Translations under genes and position numbers: made by a program | Origin: a virus | Strand: one strand, 5' to 3' | IMG/VR virus record: IMGVR_UViG_3300047510_002652 | Coordinates: 1-45,908 of that record | DNA length: 45,908 nt | The notes under the pieces: generated by a model | What the model was told of the DNA's origin: nothing | What the model saw: the letters and a program-made list of their open reading frames with translations, nothing else | Databases searched by the model: none | In this document: positions 1 through 8,000 of the stretch, piece after piece | How positions within the stretch are numbered: position 1 is the stretch's first letter | Layout of the letters: each line of letters starts with the position of its first letter

Positions 1-1
1 G

Positions 2-163
2 ACTTCACAGGTAAACTCATTGCCAAACAACTCACTGCCACTCGCTGATAGATTAGAGAGAGCATTCTTCATTCAATTTATTAGGTTGATTGATGATGTG
101 CAAGGTAAGCAGAGATTGAAATCTGTACGCCCTCAGAAACATCAACTGCACTACACTAAATGA
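2..163 (+). CDS. 3' end of an unidentified gene (partial)
   Basis: An open frame enters from the left edge and runs 53 codons to TGA at 161-163. The visible C-terminus has an amphipathic stretch (LADRLERAFFIQFIRLIDD) followed by a basic tail rich in K, R, Q and H. This frame is preferred over the competing frame that stops at 48 because a terminator-like hairpin begins only 5 nt after its stop. The product is not recognised; too little is visible to assign a family. It belongs to the transcription unit before the tail cluster, since the hairpin and a new late promoter separate it from the next gene. Confidence 0.5.
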   Translation, partial: TSQVNSLPNNSLPLADRLERAFFIQFIRLIDDVQGKQRLKSVRPQKHQLHYTK

Positions 164-168
164 CACTG

Positions 169-190
169 GGGGCAGTTAATTTGCCCCTTT
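169..190 (+). terminator. Rho-independent-type terminator
   Basis: GGGGCA (169-174) pairs perfectly with TGCCCC (182-187) around a 7-nt loop, followed by TTT and, after CG, TTT again. It lies 5 nt after the stop of the partial gene and ahead of a late promoter, so it probably ends the upstream unit. The T-tract is short and interrupted, so termination may be partial. Confidence 0.7.
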
Positions 191-198
191 CGTTTATA

Positions 199-241
199 TC
201 GGGGGCGGCCGGGCGATGGGACTCCTAACCCTTCCCTAACC
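199..241. other. GC-rich patch with CCTAACC direct repeat
   Basis: Between the terminator and the late promoter, 200-220 is almost entirely G and C (runs of five, two, three and three G with a CGGCCG core), unlike the AT-rich surroundings. It is followed by two copies of CCTAACC (224-230 and 235-241). No gene is visible here. Role unknown; a structured leader or a recombination scar are possibilities. Confidence 0.4.
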
Positions 242-262
242 TACAAAAGTATCCAGACGACC

Positions 263-270
263 GATAAATA
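263..270 (+). promoter_or_regulatory. T4-type late promoter GATAAATA
   Basis: GATAAATA matches the T4-like late promoter core (TATAAATA, first base variable). It lies in the gap after the terminator and 54 nt before the ATG at 325, so it should drive the unknown/PAAR unit. By T4 spacing transcription would begin near 276. Confidence 0.65.
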
Positions 271-324
271 TTGCGAAGGGATCCTAAAAATAAAAAAAAT
301 CCCGCCAAAAAAATTTCCCAGAAT

Positions 325-1497
325 ATGACAGGCATCCTACAGGTCAATCCAACGTGTGGCATATATCCATTACCAGATACTGCGACGAGAATAGGAGGAC
401 TTGGAGCAACTAGTTTGATTAATTCGATACCTGCAGGAATCTACGAATTCAAACCAGTACCTCCAGTGGCACCCGAGTTCATTCGGAAATTACTTGGAAA
501 GATGGGTAGTCTTCCCGAGAAACCGCCCATATATGTAAGTCCATACGATAATTTTTTATTACCTGTAACTGCGATACCGATTCCAGTCGTCCCGAATTGT
601 TATATCAGTGGAATGACAATCACTGGTCCGATTGCATGTATGTTAGAGGATCCGTTACCTGTATTAAGTTTTCCAAAAGCACTTAGATCTCTAGGTGCTA
701 CAATGCGTATTGGAATATCTCCATGGTGGGCACCGGGATTGTTCTTTGAACCATTTGTAAGAGTCACATATCCCCAACCATATATTCCACCAGCACCAGT
801 GAGTGCAACACCAGCTGGAACAGGACCAGGATATCTATCGTATACTGTAAACATTCAAGGATATCACACAGATCGAAACTGGACAGATCGTGAATGGATT
901 ACAAAAGAGAAAGATGTAATTGCGAAGTACAATATTAATGGAAGATGGATTAAACCATGGAAACCAGGAAAAGAAAAGTTTCCAATTAGTGCATTATCAA
1001 TTCGTAAGTTAGTACCATCTGCAATTACACCATATACATTCTTTTCAACAAATATTTTAACAGCAGCAGCATGTGAAGAGGTGATGGTGCCATATTTGAG
1101 ATGTGCTGAGCATATCATGTCATATAAACCATCTGAGATCAAGGCAATGAGATTTTACTATCTTGTCATGATTGATAGTGTGATCTATCCTCCTTATACT
1201 CCTCCTCAACCTCCACCGCCGTCAATTATCATTAAGACGCCTTACATTGCACATATGACAGTAGATGCACAGAATGATTGGATGGGTGCATTTAAAATGA
1301 TTGTTGCACAGAGACTATGCAATGGTCCATGTGAACGGGGACAATACGATGATATGAATAAAGTACCGGACAAGGAAGGTACTGATGAATTGGAGACGAT
1401 GTGTTTCAGAGATGAAGCAGATTTGGAAGAGTATATTTTAGAACTACAGAATAATTTCCAAGAACATCTAAATAAACAGAGCGGTAGTCCACCATGA
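325..1497 (+). CDS. Cys- and Pro-rich structural protein of unknown function
   Basis: A 390-residue protein I cannot assign to a family. The frame stays open back to a TTG at 271, but that TTG abuts the late promoter at 263-270 and would lie upstream of the expected transcript start, so the ATG at 325 is preferred. Neither start has a clear Shine-Dalgarno. Eight cysteines are visible, including C-N-G-P-C near the C-terminus, plus a polyproline stretch (YPPYTPPQPPPPS) and an acidic, helical C-terminal tail (DEADLEEYILELQNNF). There is no signal peptide or membrane segment. It overlaps the following PAAR gene by 4 nt (ATGA), which implies translational coupling. Inference: a tail-tip or spike-associated structural protein that works with PAAR; the Cys pairs could bind metal or form disulphides. 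Confidence 0.6.
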   Translation: MTGILQVNPTCGIYPLPDTATRIGGLGATSLINSIPAGIYEFKPVPPVAPEFIRKLLGKMGSLPEKPPIYVSPYDNFLLPVTAIPIPVVPNCYISGMTITGPIACMLEDPLPVLSFPKALRSLGATMRIGISPWWAPGLFFEPFVRVTYPQPYIPPAPVSATPAGTGPGYLSYTVNIQGYHTDRNWTDREWITKEKDVIAKYNINGRWIKPWKPGKEKFPISALSIRKLVPSAITPYTFFSTNILTAAACEEVMVPYLRCAEHIMSYKPSEIKAMRFYYLVMIDSVIYPPYTPPQPPPPSIIIKTPYIAHMTVDAQNDWMGAFKMIVAQRLCNGPCERGQYDDMNKVPDKEGTDELETMCFRDEADLEEYILELQNNFQEHLNKQSGSPP

Positions 1498-2030
1498 GTC
1501 TATTCCCTGCGTTATATGCCCCTGAGGACGTTACATCGGGTCATGGTTGTTGGCCACCTGTTGGATATGCACCACCTCCTGTAGGGGCATCTCCTAACGT
1601 ATTAATCAATGGTCTGCCAGTTCATCGAGTAGGAGATGTAACTCTTCCTCACCTATGTACTGGTCCAGATTTGCATCCGGATGTAATTTCTACCGGATAT
1701 CCCAAAGTACTGGTAAATGGTACACCAATTGCAATCAATGGAATGTCTGTACTGGCACCTTCTGGCGTCGTGAATGGTCTTGCGTCAGTCAATGTGATAT
1801 GTAAACCCGGACCAATGAATACTCCAAATCTGGCAGGTCTGGCGAAGATAGCGGCAGCAATTGCAGCAAGAGCATTGATTGGACCGCCGTTTGGAATTCC
1901 TGGTTCAAATGGTGGAATTCCTGGTGGTGGAGATTCTGATCAAACTAACGTTTTTCCGAACCCCGTTGCCGAATGGACAGACGAAAATCTACAAGATATT
2001 TTACGTTGTCTTGGTGGTGATGAGTCTTGA
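1494..2030 (+). CDS. PAAR-motif spike-tip protein (gp5.4-like)
   Basis: 178 residues. The first 105 or so carry the PAAR pattern: two related halves with a V-L-[IV]-N-G motif (around residues 36-40 and 72-76), RVGD at 45-48, PHLC at 52-55, and His at 17, 44, 53 and 61 with Cys55 as likely metal ligands. PAAR proteins form the sharp metal-bound cone that caps the central spike of contractile tails; T4 gp5.4 (about 97 residues) is the counterpart. This one has a C-terminal extension of about 70 residues: an Ala-rich helix (KIAAAIAARALIG), a Gly/Pro-rich linker and an acidic end. Extensions on PAAR proteins can carry effectors, but this one is short and shows no catalytic motif. It starts inside the stop of the previous gene. 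Confidence 0.88.
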   Translation: MSLFPALYAPEDVTSGHGCWPPVGYAPPPVGASPNVLINGLPVHRVGDVTLPHLCTGPDLHPDVISTGYPKVLVNGTPIAINGMSVLAPSGVVNGLASVNVICKPGPMNTPNLAGLAKIAAAIAARALIGPPFGIPGSNGGIPGGGDSDQTNVFPNPVAEWTDENLQDILRCLGGDES

Positions 2031-2066
2031 CATAAGCAAATTCCGAATATATAATGGTATTGGTTC

Positions 2067-2078
2067 AATTGATCAATT
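2067..2078. repeat. 12-bp perfect palindrome before a start codon
   Basis: AATTGATCAATT is a perfect palindrome directly abutting the ATG at 2079, where a ribosome binding site would normally lie. It could be a chance AT-rich palindrome or a weak hairpin or operator limiting translation of the small gene that follows. Confidence 0.35.
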
Positions 2079-2315
2079 ATGGAAGAACATCGTATCAAAT
2101 ACAAAACAGCAGACGGAACGCTGAAAGAGCAACGCTTTGATGACTTTAATGAATTTGCTGATGCAATTCAAGATGCCGCAATGAATTTTTATGAAACGGG
2201 TATGATGCCCTCAATGGATGTAGAGACAAAATATGGAGAAATCACCCGTAGAGAAACAGTTACTGGCAATAATTCAGCGGTTGAATTCCTTGGAGAGGAA
2301 GGTAGCAAAGATTGA
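2079..2315 (+). CDS. Small acidic hypothetical protein
   Basis: 78 residues beginning MEEHRIKYKTADGT, then an acidic amphipathic segment (FDDFNEFADAIQDAAMNFYE). No recognised domain. The start has no Shine-Dalgarno and sits against a palindrome (2067-2078), so expression may depend on readthrough or coupling from the PAAR gene 48 nt upstream. Its last 83 nt overlap the next gene in another frame. The protein-like composition supports it as real, but its role is unknown. It lies between the PAAR gene and gp25, a region where small baseplate accessory proteins or chaperones would be plausible. Confidence 0.6.
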   Translation: MEEHRIKYKTADGTLKEQRFDDFNEFADAIQDAAMNFYETGMMPSMDVETKYGEITRRETVTGNNSAVEFLGEEGSKD

Positions 2316-2442
2316 AGATAAACTTTCTCAATTCAAGATCATGTACAAACGTCCAGGATCTGAATCTTATGAGACTTTATCTGAAACACTTGACTTCCTT
2401 CACCAACGATGCTACAATAAAAATGAATCAGAGGTAGATTAA
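2233..2442 (+). CDS. Small coiled-coil hypothetical protein
   Basis: 69 residues. Residues 8-33 form a clear heptad-type helix (LLAIIQRLNSLERKVAKIEDKLSQF), followed by a short C-terminal segment with FLHQRCYNKNE. Its first 83 nt overlap the end of the preceding gene in another frame, unusually long for this compact genome. A shorter form starting at the internal ATG at 2341 would lose the coiled coil, so the long form is preferred. Function unknown; a coiled coil of this size suits a small oligomeric tail accessory protein or assembly chaperone. Confidence 0.55.
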   Translation: MEKSPVEKQLLAIIQRLNSLERKVAKIEDKLSQFKIMYKRPGSESYETLSETLDFLHQRCYNKNESEVD

Positions 2443-2445
2443 TCT

Positions 2446-2589
2446 ATGGCAAAGAGACCTTCGTTAACTGGTGGCGTTCATATTGAAGGCAAACCAAAGT
2501 GTACTCGTCAAGGTAGCAGTAAAAACACTAAGTATGCTGCTTCGTCACGAAATACTGCGAAAAAGAAATATCGAGGACAGGGCAGATAA
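2446..2589 (+). CDS. Very small, highly basic protein (47 aa)
   Basis: ATG at 2446, TAA at 2587-2589, 3 nt after the stop of the coiled-coil gene. It begins MAKRPSLTGGVHIEGKPKC and ends KKKYRGQGR: 13 of 47 residues are Lys or Arg and there is one Cys. The spacing and protein-like start support a real gene. A basic peptide this size may bind nucleic acid or act as a small capsid or tail component, but no function can be assigned. Its stop codon lies inside the late promoter of the next gene. Confidence 0.6.
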   Translation: MAKRPSLTGGVHIEGKPKCTRQGSSKNTKYAASSRNTAKKKYRGQGR

Positions 2590-2592
2590 ATA
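2585..2592 (+). promoter_or_regulatory. T4-type late promoter GATAAATA
   Basis: GATAAATA overlaps the TAA stop of the basic protein gene. Transcription would begin near 2598, giving a leader of about 57 nt that contains the whole hairpin at 2609-2647 before the ATG at 2655. Confidence 0.6.
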
Positions 2593-2608
2593 GTCCTGGA
2601 GATAGAAA

Positions 2609-2654
2609 CCTCCGTAAAAGTTCTACTTAGTAGTTCTTTTATGGAGGATTTTTT
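2609..2654 (+). terminator. Long hairpin plus T-tract sequestering the ribosome binding site
   Basis: A 12-bp stem (2609-2620 with 2636-2647, one G-T pair) continues, after a 2x2 TT internal loop, into a 4-bp stem CTAC/GTAG with a TTA loop. Six T residues (2649-2654) follow. The shape is that of an intrinsic terminator, but the 3' arm ends in GGAGG (2643-2647), a perfect Shine-Dalgarno 7 nt before the ATG at 2655, so it should also mask translation initiation. Confidence 0.75.
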
Positions 2655-2846
2655 ATGGCCTTATCTCCTGTAGATAAAAGTCAAGACTTTATTGAATCAG
2701 GAATGAAGTTGATTACAGATCCAGCATCTGATAGACTTCTGGAAAAAGTAAAAAAAGCAAAATATTCGATCCCAGAAAATCGCTATTCCAGACCATGTGG
2801 AGGTGCTGGTGGGTTCGATGATTTTGTAGAAAGATGGCATGAGTGA
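2655..2846 (+). CDS. Small hypothetical protein behind a regulatory hairpin
   Basis: 63 residues, MALSPVDKSQDFIESGMKLI at the start, a basic helical middle (LLEKVKKAK), then a Gly-rich turn with one Cys (CGGAGGFDDF). No known domain recognised. The start is fixed by GGAGG 7 nt upstream, but that site is buried in a long hairpin with a T-tract, so both transcription into the gene and its translation are probably restricted. It has its own late promoter (2585-2592) and is followed by another (2848-2855), so it may be transcribed as a single-gene unit next to the baseplate wedge operon. Confidence 0.65.
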   Translation: MALSPVDKSQDFIESGMKLITDPASDRLLEKVKKAKYSIPENRYSRPCGGAGGFDDFVERWHE

Positions 2847-2847
2847 T

Positions 2848-2855
2848 AATAAATA
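2848..2855 (+). promoter_or_regulatory. T4-type late promoter AATAAATA
   Basis: AATAAATA starts 2 nt after the stop of the 63-residue gene and 32 nt before the GTG of gp25. It probably drives the wedge operon gp25, gp6, gp7-like and the 193-residue gene, more than 13 kb of RNA. Confidence 0.6.
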
Positions 2856-2879
2856 GGTAAGAAGTTATAATCTATTCTT

Positions 2880-3269
2880 GTGCCTACATTTCAGACATTC
2901 AAAGATCTGAGCATTGCTTTCAAGCCACATCCCGTAACTGGTGATGTGGCAACAAAGAAAGATGTAGCGGCAATTCGCCAGGCCGTGGCAAATTTATTGT
3001 ACACGAAAAAAACAGAAAGACCATTTGCTTCCAGCATTGGAACAAATCTACATAAATTGTTGTTTGAACCACTATCTGTAACTACCGCAGGTTTGATTGC
3101 TGCTGAGATTAGAGATGTTTTACTTGCATACGAACCAAGAATATTGATTGAAGAACTCACAGTAGATGCTAATCTTAGAGATGACGGATTTGAAGTATTT
3201 CTAGCATTTAGAATTGTTGGTAGAACAGATCAACTTCTTCAATTAGATCTATTCCTGGAGAGACCATAA
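2880..3269 (+). CDS. 25: Baseplate wedge protein gp25
   Basis: 129 residues, close to T4 gp25 (132). It shows the family hallmarks: a dynamic N-terminal beta segment (PTFQTFKDLSIAFKP), ERPF at residues 46-49, the LFEP segment at 61-64, and EPR at 85-87 followed by I-x-I-E-E-L-x-V. gp25 is the conserved sheath-initiator-type wedge component that interacts with gp6 and gp53 and templates assembly of the contractile sheath. It starts with GTG at 2880; no other start in frame gives full length. The next gene starts 1 nt after its stop, fitting coordinated synthesis with gp6. Confidence 0.93.
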   Translation: MPTFQTFKDLSIAFKPHPVTGDVATKKDVAAIRQAVANLLYTKKTERPFASSIGTNLHKLLFEPLSVTTAGLIAAEIRDVLLAYEPRILIEELTVDANLRDDGFEVFLAFRIVGRTDQLLQLDLFLERP

Positions 3270-3270
3270 A

Positions 3271-5061
3271 GTGCCATACTCGCAAATTGCTAATTTAGAC
3301 TATCTTGAGATTAAGGAGAATCTGAAGACGTATCTCAGATCTCAATCAGATTTTAGCGACTATGACTTTGAAGGGTCTGCACTGAGTCATATTCTAGATG
3401 TATTATCATATAATACTTATTATACAGCATTCAATACAAATTTAATTGCGAATGAATTCTTTTTGGATTCTGCAACTCTTCGTGATAATGTAGTTAGAAT
3501 TGCTAAGCAACTTGGATACAGACCAAGATCAAGAGTTGCGCCAAAAGCAATTATTGATTTTACAGCAACTGTTACTTCACAAAACAAACCATCATCCTAT
3601 ACCCTAAAGAAGGGATCTGGTTTTGTTACCAATTTTGATAACACTCTTTATAGTTACGTTGTAATCGATGACGTAACGTATCCAGTTTCAAATGGTGTTG
3701 CAAATTTCCAGAATGTTGAAATCTATGAAGGAAGTTTAGTTACCGAATTTTACACTTATGATGAAACACAACCAAATCGTTTTATTTTATCCAACCCTCT
3801 TCTAGATGCATCTTCGATTCGTGTTGCTGTATTTGCGAATCAAGGTAGCACATCAAGAACAATTTTCCAACCAGCAACAAATATTCTTGAGATTACAGGA
3901 ACATCTGCAGTATATTTTGTTGAAGAGATTGATGACCAGAGATATGAAATTTCATTTGGTGATGGAACATTTGGTCTGAGATTAGAAACTGGAAACTATA
4001 TTGAAGTGTCCTATCTTGTTACTGCAGGACCGGATACAAATGGTGTTTCGACATTCAGATTTAATGGAATTCTAAAAGATAATGCTGGACAGAATTACCC
4101 CACTACAATTAATATCACTAATGTTGTAGAATCTTATGGTGGAGCAAATATTGAGGGAATTAATGAAATTAAATTCACTGCCCCAAGATATTTTGCAACT
4201 CAAAATCGTGCTGTAACAGCAGAAGATTTCAAACCCATTGTTGCAAAAATTTACCCAAATGTATCTGACATCATTTCTTATGGTGGCGAAGACGAAGTTC
4301 CACCAGAATATGGTGTAGTAAAACTTGTCATCAAACCAAAGGTTGGTGCAAAAATTTCAAACAATGTAAAGAGATTAATTGAAAGGGAACTAAAAGAGTA
4401 CATGGTTGCATCTGTACGTCCTGTTATTATTGACCCATCTATTCTTTACATTGAGATTAAGTCAACAATCTTCTACAATCGAGTGAGAACTACTCTCACC
4501 TCAAATGATATCATTTCAGGCGTAATTGCTGCTGTAGAGGATTACATCAATCTCTCAGGAACAGAAAAGTTTGGTGGTAAGTTTAGATACAGCAAATTGA
4601 ATAGTGTGATTGATAGTTCAGACGATTCAATTCAATCGAATGAAACATCGCTTACAATGAGAAAAGATTTTTATCCACAACTCAACTCTAAGTCTTATTA
4701 TGAAATTTGTTATCAAAATCCATTCGATAAAGAATGTGAAGGACCGACCGTATACTCGACTGGATTTATCGTCAGTGAATATCCAAGATTTACTGTCTAC
4801 CTCAAGGATTTGGATGGAAAAATGGTCCTATATAGGATAGGTGAAGATCAAAATGAGATCATTTTAAATAATAATATTGGTGAGGTTGATTACGAAAAGG
4901 GAGAAGTTAAAATCTTCGACATGACGATCATCAAAGGATCGTTCAATGATAACAAAATTGAGCTTAGGGTGGTCCCTGTCAAGAGAGACATATTTGCTTT
5001 CCGTGAGCAATACTTAGACGTTGATATCGAAAACAGCACTTTTATTGCACAATCCGAGTAG
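3271..5061 (+). CDS. 6: Baseplate wedge protein gp6 (baseplate J-like)
   Basis: 596 residues (T4 gp6 is 660). The N-terminus has the typical pattern Y-x-x-I-x-x-x-L-K-x-Y-L, then SDFSDYDFEGSALSHILDVLSYNTYY and N-x-x-A-N-E-x-F-L-D-S-A-x-L-R-x-N-V-x-x-x-A-x-x-L-G-Y, which marks gp6 and baseplate J-family proteins. The middle contains F-G-D-G-x-F-G (near residue 230) and the V-T-A-E-D-F-K motif (near 315), both characteristic. gp6 forms the dimeric wedge scaffold that links into the inner baseplate ring. GTG start at 3271, 1 nt after gp25; the gp7-like gene starts 5 nt after its stop. Confidence 0.93.
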   Translation: MPYSQIANLDYLEIKENLKTYLRSQSDFSDYDFEGSALSHILDVLSYNTYYTAFNTNLIANEFFLDSATLRDNVVRIAKQLGYRPRSRVAPKAIIDFTATVTSQNKPSSYTLKKGSGFVTNFDNTLYSYVVIDDVTYPVSNGVANFQNVEIYEGSLVTEFYTYDETQPNRFILSNPLLDASSIRVAVFANQGSTSRTIFQPATNILEITGTSAVYFVEEIDDQRYEISFGDGTFGLRLETGNYIEVSYLVTAGPDTNGVSTFRFNGILKDNAGQNYPTTINITNVVESYGGANIEGINEIKFTAPRYFATQNRAVTAEDFKPIVAKIYPNVSDIISYGGEDEVPPEYGVVKLVIKPKVGAKISNNVKRLIERELKEYMVASVRPVIIDPSILYIEIKSTIFYNRVRTTLTSNDIISGVIAAVEDYINLSGTEKFGGKFRYSKLNSVIDSSDDSIQSNETSLTMRKDFYPQLNSKSYYEICYQNPFDKECEGPTVYSTGFIVSEYPRFTVYLKDLDGKMVLYRIGEDQNEIILNNNIGEVDYEKGEVKIFDMTIIKGSFNDNKIELRVVPVKRDIFAFREQYLDVDIENSTFIAQSE

Positions 5062-5066
5062 AATAA

Positions 5067-8000
5067 ATGGCGATCAAGTTATCTAATTTAGTAAAGAAGC
5101 AGCTACCTGAGTTTATTTCTACTCATTATGATAGTTTTACTGCATTTGTAGAAAAGTACTACGAATCTTTAGAGATTCATGGACAACCATTGGACATTTT
5201 GTTCAATCTGTCCGATTACTATGACATTAATTACTATAGTAAAAATTTATTAGAAAGAGGTTCAAAACTCTCTCAACCTTTAGGTAGCAATGATGATACA
5301 ATCCATGTTGAAGATGCTGCTGGATTTCCAAGTGAGTATGGATATGTAAAGATTGGAAATGAGATTTGTTTCTATACAGCAAAGGATGGAAACAATCTTA
5401 CTGGAGTATTCCGAGGAGTTAGTGGAACAACTAAACTTGGAGATCTGTATAATGTATCAAAGTATCAGTCTTCATCTAAAGAAAATCACGAAGCAGGTGC
5501 TTTTGTACAAAACATAAGCAATCTGTTCTTATTTGCAATTGTAAAAAGTTTTGAAAATCAATATCTTGCAACAATTCCCAAGAGTTATCTTGGCGATACT
5601 ATTGATAAGAGAACTTTAATTAAAAATATTACAGATTTCTATAAAGCAAAGGGATCTGAAAAATCAATCAAGTTCATCTTCAATTCTCTTGTAGAGACTA
5701 GCAGAGGAACAGAAACTAGCATCAGAAAACCATCTGAGGAGGTCATGAAGGCTTCCACATCAGATTGGATCTCTGATTACGTCATGACTATTAACGTGCT
5801 CTCTGGAGACCCACAGAACCTAGTGGGAGAGAGAATTGAGCAGTTTGAACCATATGCATCTGCTGTGGTTGAGAAAGTAGAGGTTCTTGGAGATCCAACA
5901 AAGGCAAAGTTATTCTTAGACAAAGATTCAATTAATAATATCTTTAGCGTCTTTGGATATACGAGATTAGAATTACCAATCTCTTCTACTGATGTAAAGG
6001 ACTTTGTTATTGATGTAGTTTCAACAAAAGGTTGGAAATCTAATAATTCTAAATTATACATCAATAACGAAGAGTTTTTCTTCCAAGATAAGAATATCAA
6101 TCAATTTTTTATACAAAAAAGATCTGGTTCGTCAAACATTGCTGCTGGTGCTTTTGTATACAGCAGACCACCACTCAACATTAAAGGAGTGAGATTCTAT
6201 GTTTCTGGTAGTGTATACAATTTAACACCAAAATCTAAGAATCCATATTCTGTAGTTGGAGATCCAATTCTTGAAACAAACTCAGCAATTTCAAGTAGAA
6301 ATACTATTGTATATGATTTAGAAAATGCTGAGTATAGATGGATTGCAAATCAAAACAAAGAAAGACCATCAGTATTCAATAATACTGCATTAAATGAAAG
6401 ATTAAGTTCAGTTAATGCTAATGTTTCTTCAATATTTGAAGATGAAACCTACTTTTATATCTGTTCTTCCGGTTATCCAGAATTTACCATACTTGGTCCA
6501 GGTCCAGATCAAAAGTTAGAAAACAATAAGTATCTGAAACTGATTAGGAAGAATCCTCAGGTTAATACAGAAATTTATGATGTTCCACGAAATGATGCTG
6601 CTATTTTACTTGACGGCACATTAGTATACAGCAAAATTAGTGAAACATTTGTAAAGTATGGTCCTATTGAAGAAATTCGTGTTGTAAACAAAGGTTCTGG
6701 ATATAAAAAACCTCCAGTTGTACTTATCAACAATTCTCCAACAAAAGCAAAAGCAGTTCTCTCTGGAGACGTTGTAGAAAGAATTGAGGTTCTAACTGAT
6801 CAAATTTATAAGAAAACACCATCAATTGTTATTACTTCTGGTAGAAATGCTGTTCTGACGGCACTAGTTACTAGTGGAAGAGTTACAGATCTAGTTATTA
6901 CAGATCCAGGAGAATTTTATGTTGCTCCCCCAGAGATTGTAATTATTGATGCTCTTGGTAAAGGTAGACTTGCTAGATACACAGCAAGGGTTTCTTCATC
7001 CGGCAGAATTATTGGAGTTGATAAAATTGATGAGGGAAGAAATTATTCTGCTGCTAATGTTATTGTCCAGGTAATTCCTAGAGGTCAAAATGCAGAGGCT
7101 GAAGTAAATATCAAAAAATGGTATAAAAACAGATTCAACGAAATTGAAAGAGATGACAACAATGGTGGAATTGTAGAGAAGAAATTCCCAATTCTTACTG
7201 GTGGTAAGTCTTATGCTGTTGTTGGTAATCCAAAGAAATTGAGATTACTCAAAAATGACAACATTACTAATCAACTAGAAGAAAATCCAACTGGACACTC
7301 TAAGATACTTGGTTTTGCATATGATGGAAACCCAATCTATGGTCCATATGGATTTTCGGATCCTCTTACATTTGGATCTCCAATTGCTAGAATGCGTAGT
7401 GGATATGTCCAAAATCCAGCAAGAATCGATGGACCACCAGAAGAAGTATATCCTTTAGGAACGTTTGATGAGGATTACACTTGGGTTCCAAATGTAGAGT
7501 CTGGTAAATTATATCTTGACAAGAACAACGGAAGATTCTGTGTAACACCAGAATATCCAAATGGAATTTATGCTTATTTTGTCACAATTGACGGAACTGG
7601 AGAAGCAGAGTTCCCATATATTATGGGTAAGAGTTATTATGCAATCCCTGTAGATTCCAACTACAATTCTAATATTACTCAAAATGAGATTCCAAGATCT
7701 GTAAAAATTATTGATTTTTCTGACTACATTCCAAATGGTGTCGGATTCAGTGCAAATATTGCATCAATTGAAAGTGGTTCAATTGATTCTTTCTTTGTTG
7801 ATCAAACTACAAGAAAGCACAACCCAGGAAACAAAATTTATTTCAATGAGTCCGGTACTGATGGTTCTGGAGTCCAAGCAGAAGTTGGTGGTGTAATTGG
7901 GGAAGATGTAGAATATTTACTTGCCAAGAAAACCACTGCTGTATTGACTGCAGAGGAAAGTGTTTATTTGTTCCAGGATTACAAATTTAAGCAAAGAAAT

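Noticed and set aside
1-48. Frame ending at TGA 46-48 as the partial upstream gene
   Set aside because: Only 15 codons are visible and it would leave over 100 nt before the terminator; the frame ending at 163 stops next to the hairpin.
271-324. TTG start giving 18 extra residues on the Cys/Pro-rich protein
   Set aside because: The TTG directly follows the late promoter core, so it would lie upstream of the expected transcript start; the ATG at 325 is more plausible.
2020-2124. 34-codon frame starting in the end of the PAAR gene (MSLDISKFRIYNG)
   Set aside because: It has a GGTGGTG just upstream and fills the gap, but it overlaps the better-supported gene at 2079 by 46 nt and is too short to judge.
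5062-5069. AATAAATG as a late promoter for the gp7-like gene
   Set aside because: The final A of the core is replaced by the G of the start codon, and a transcript from it would start within the gene.
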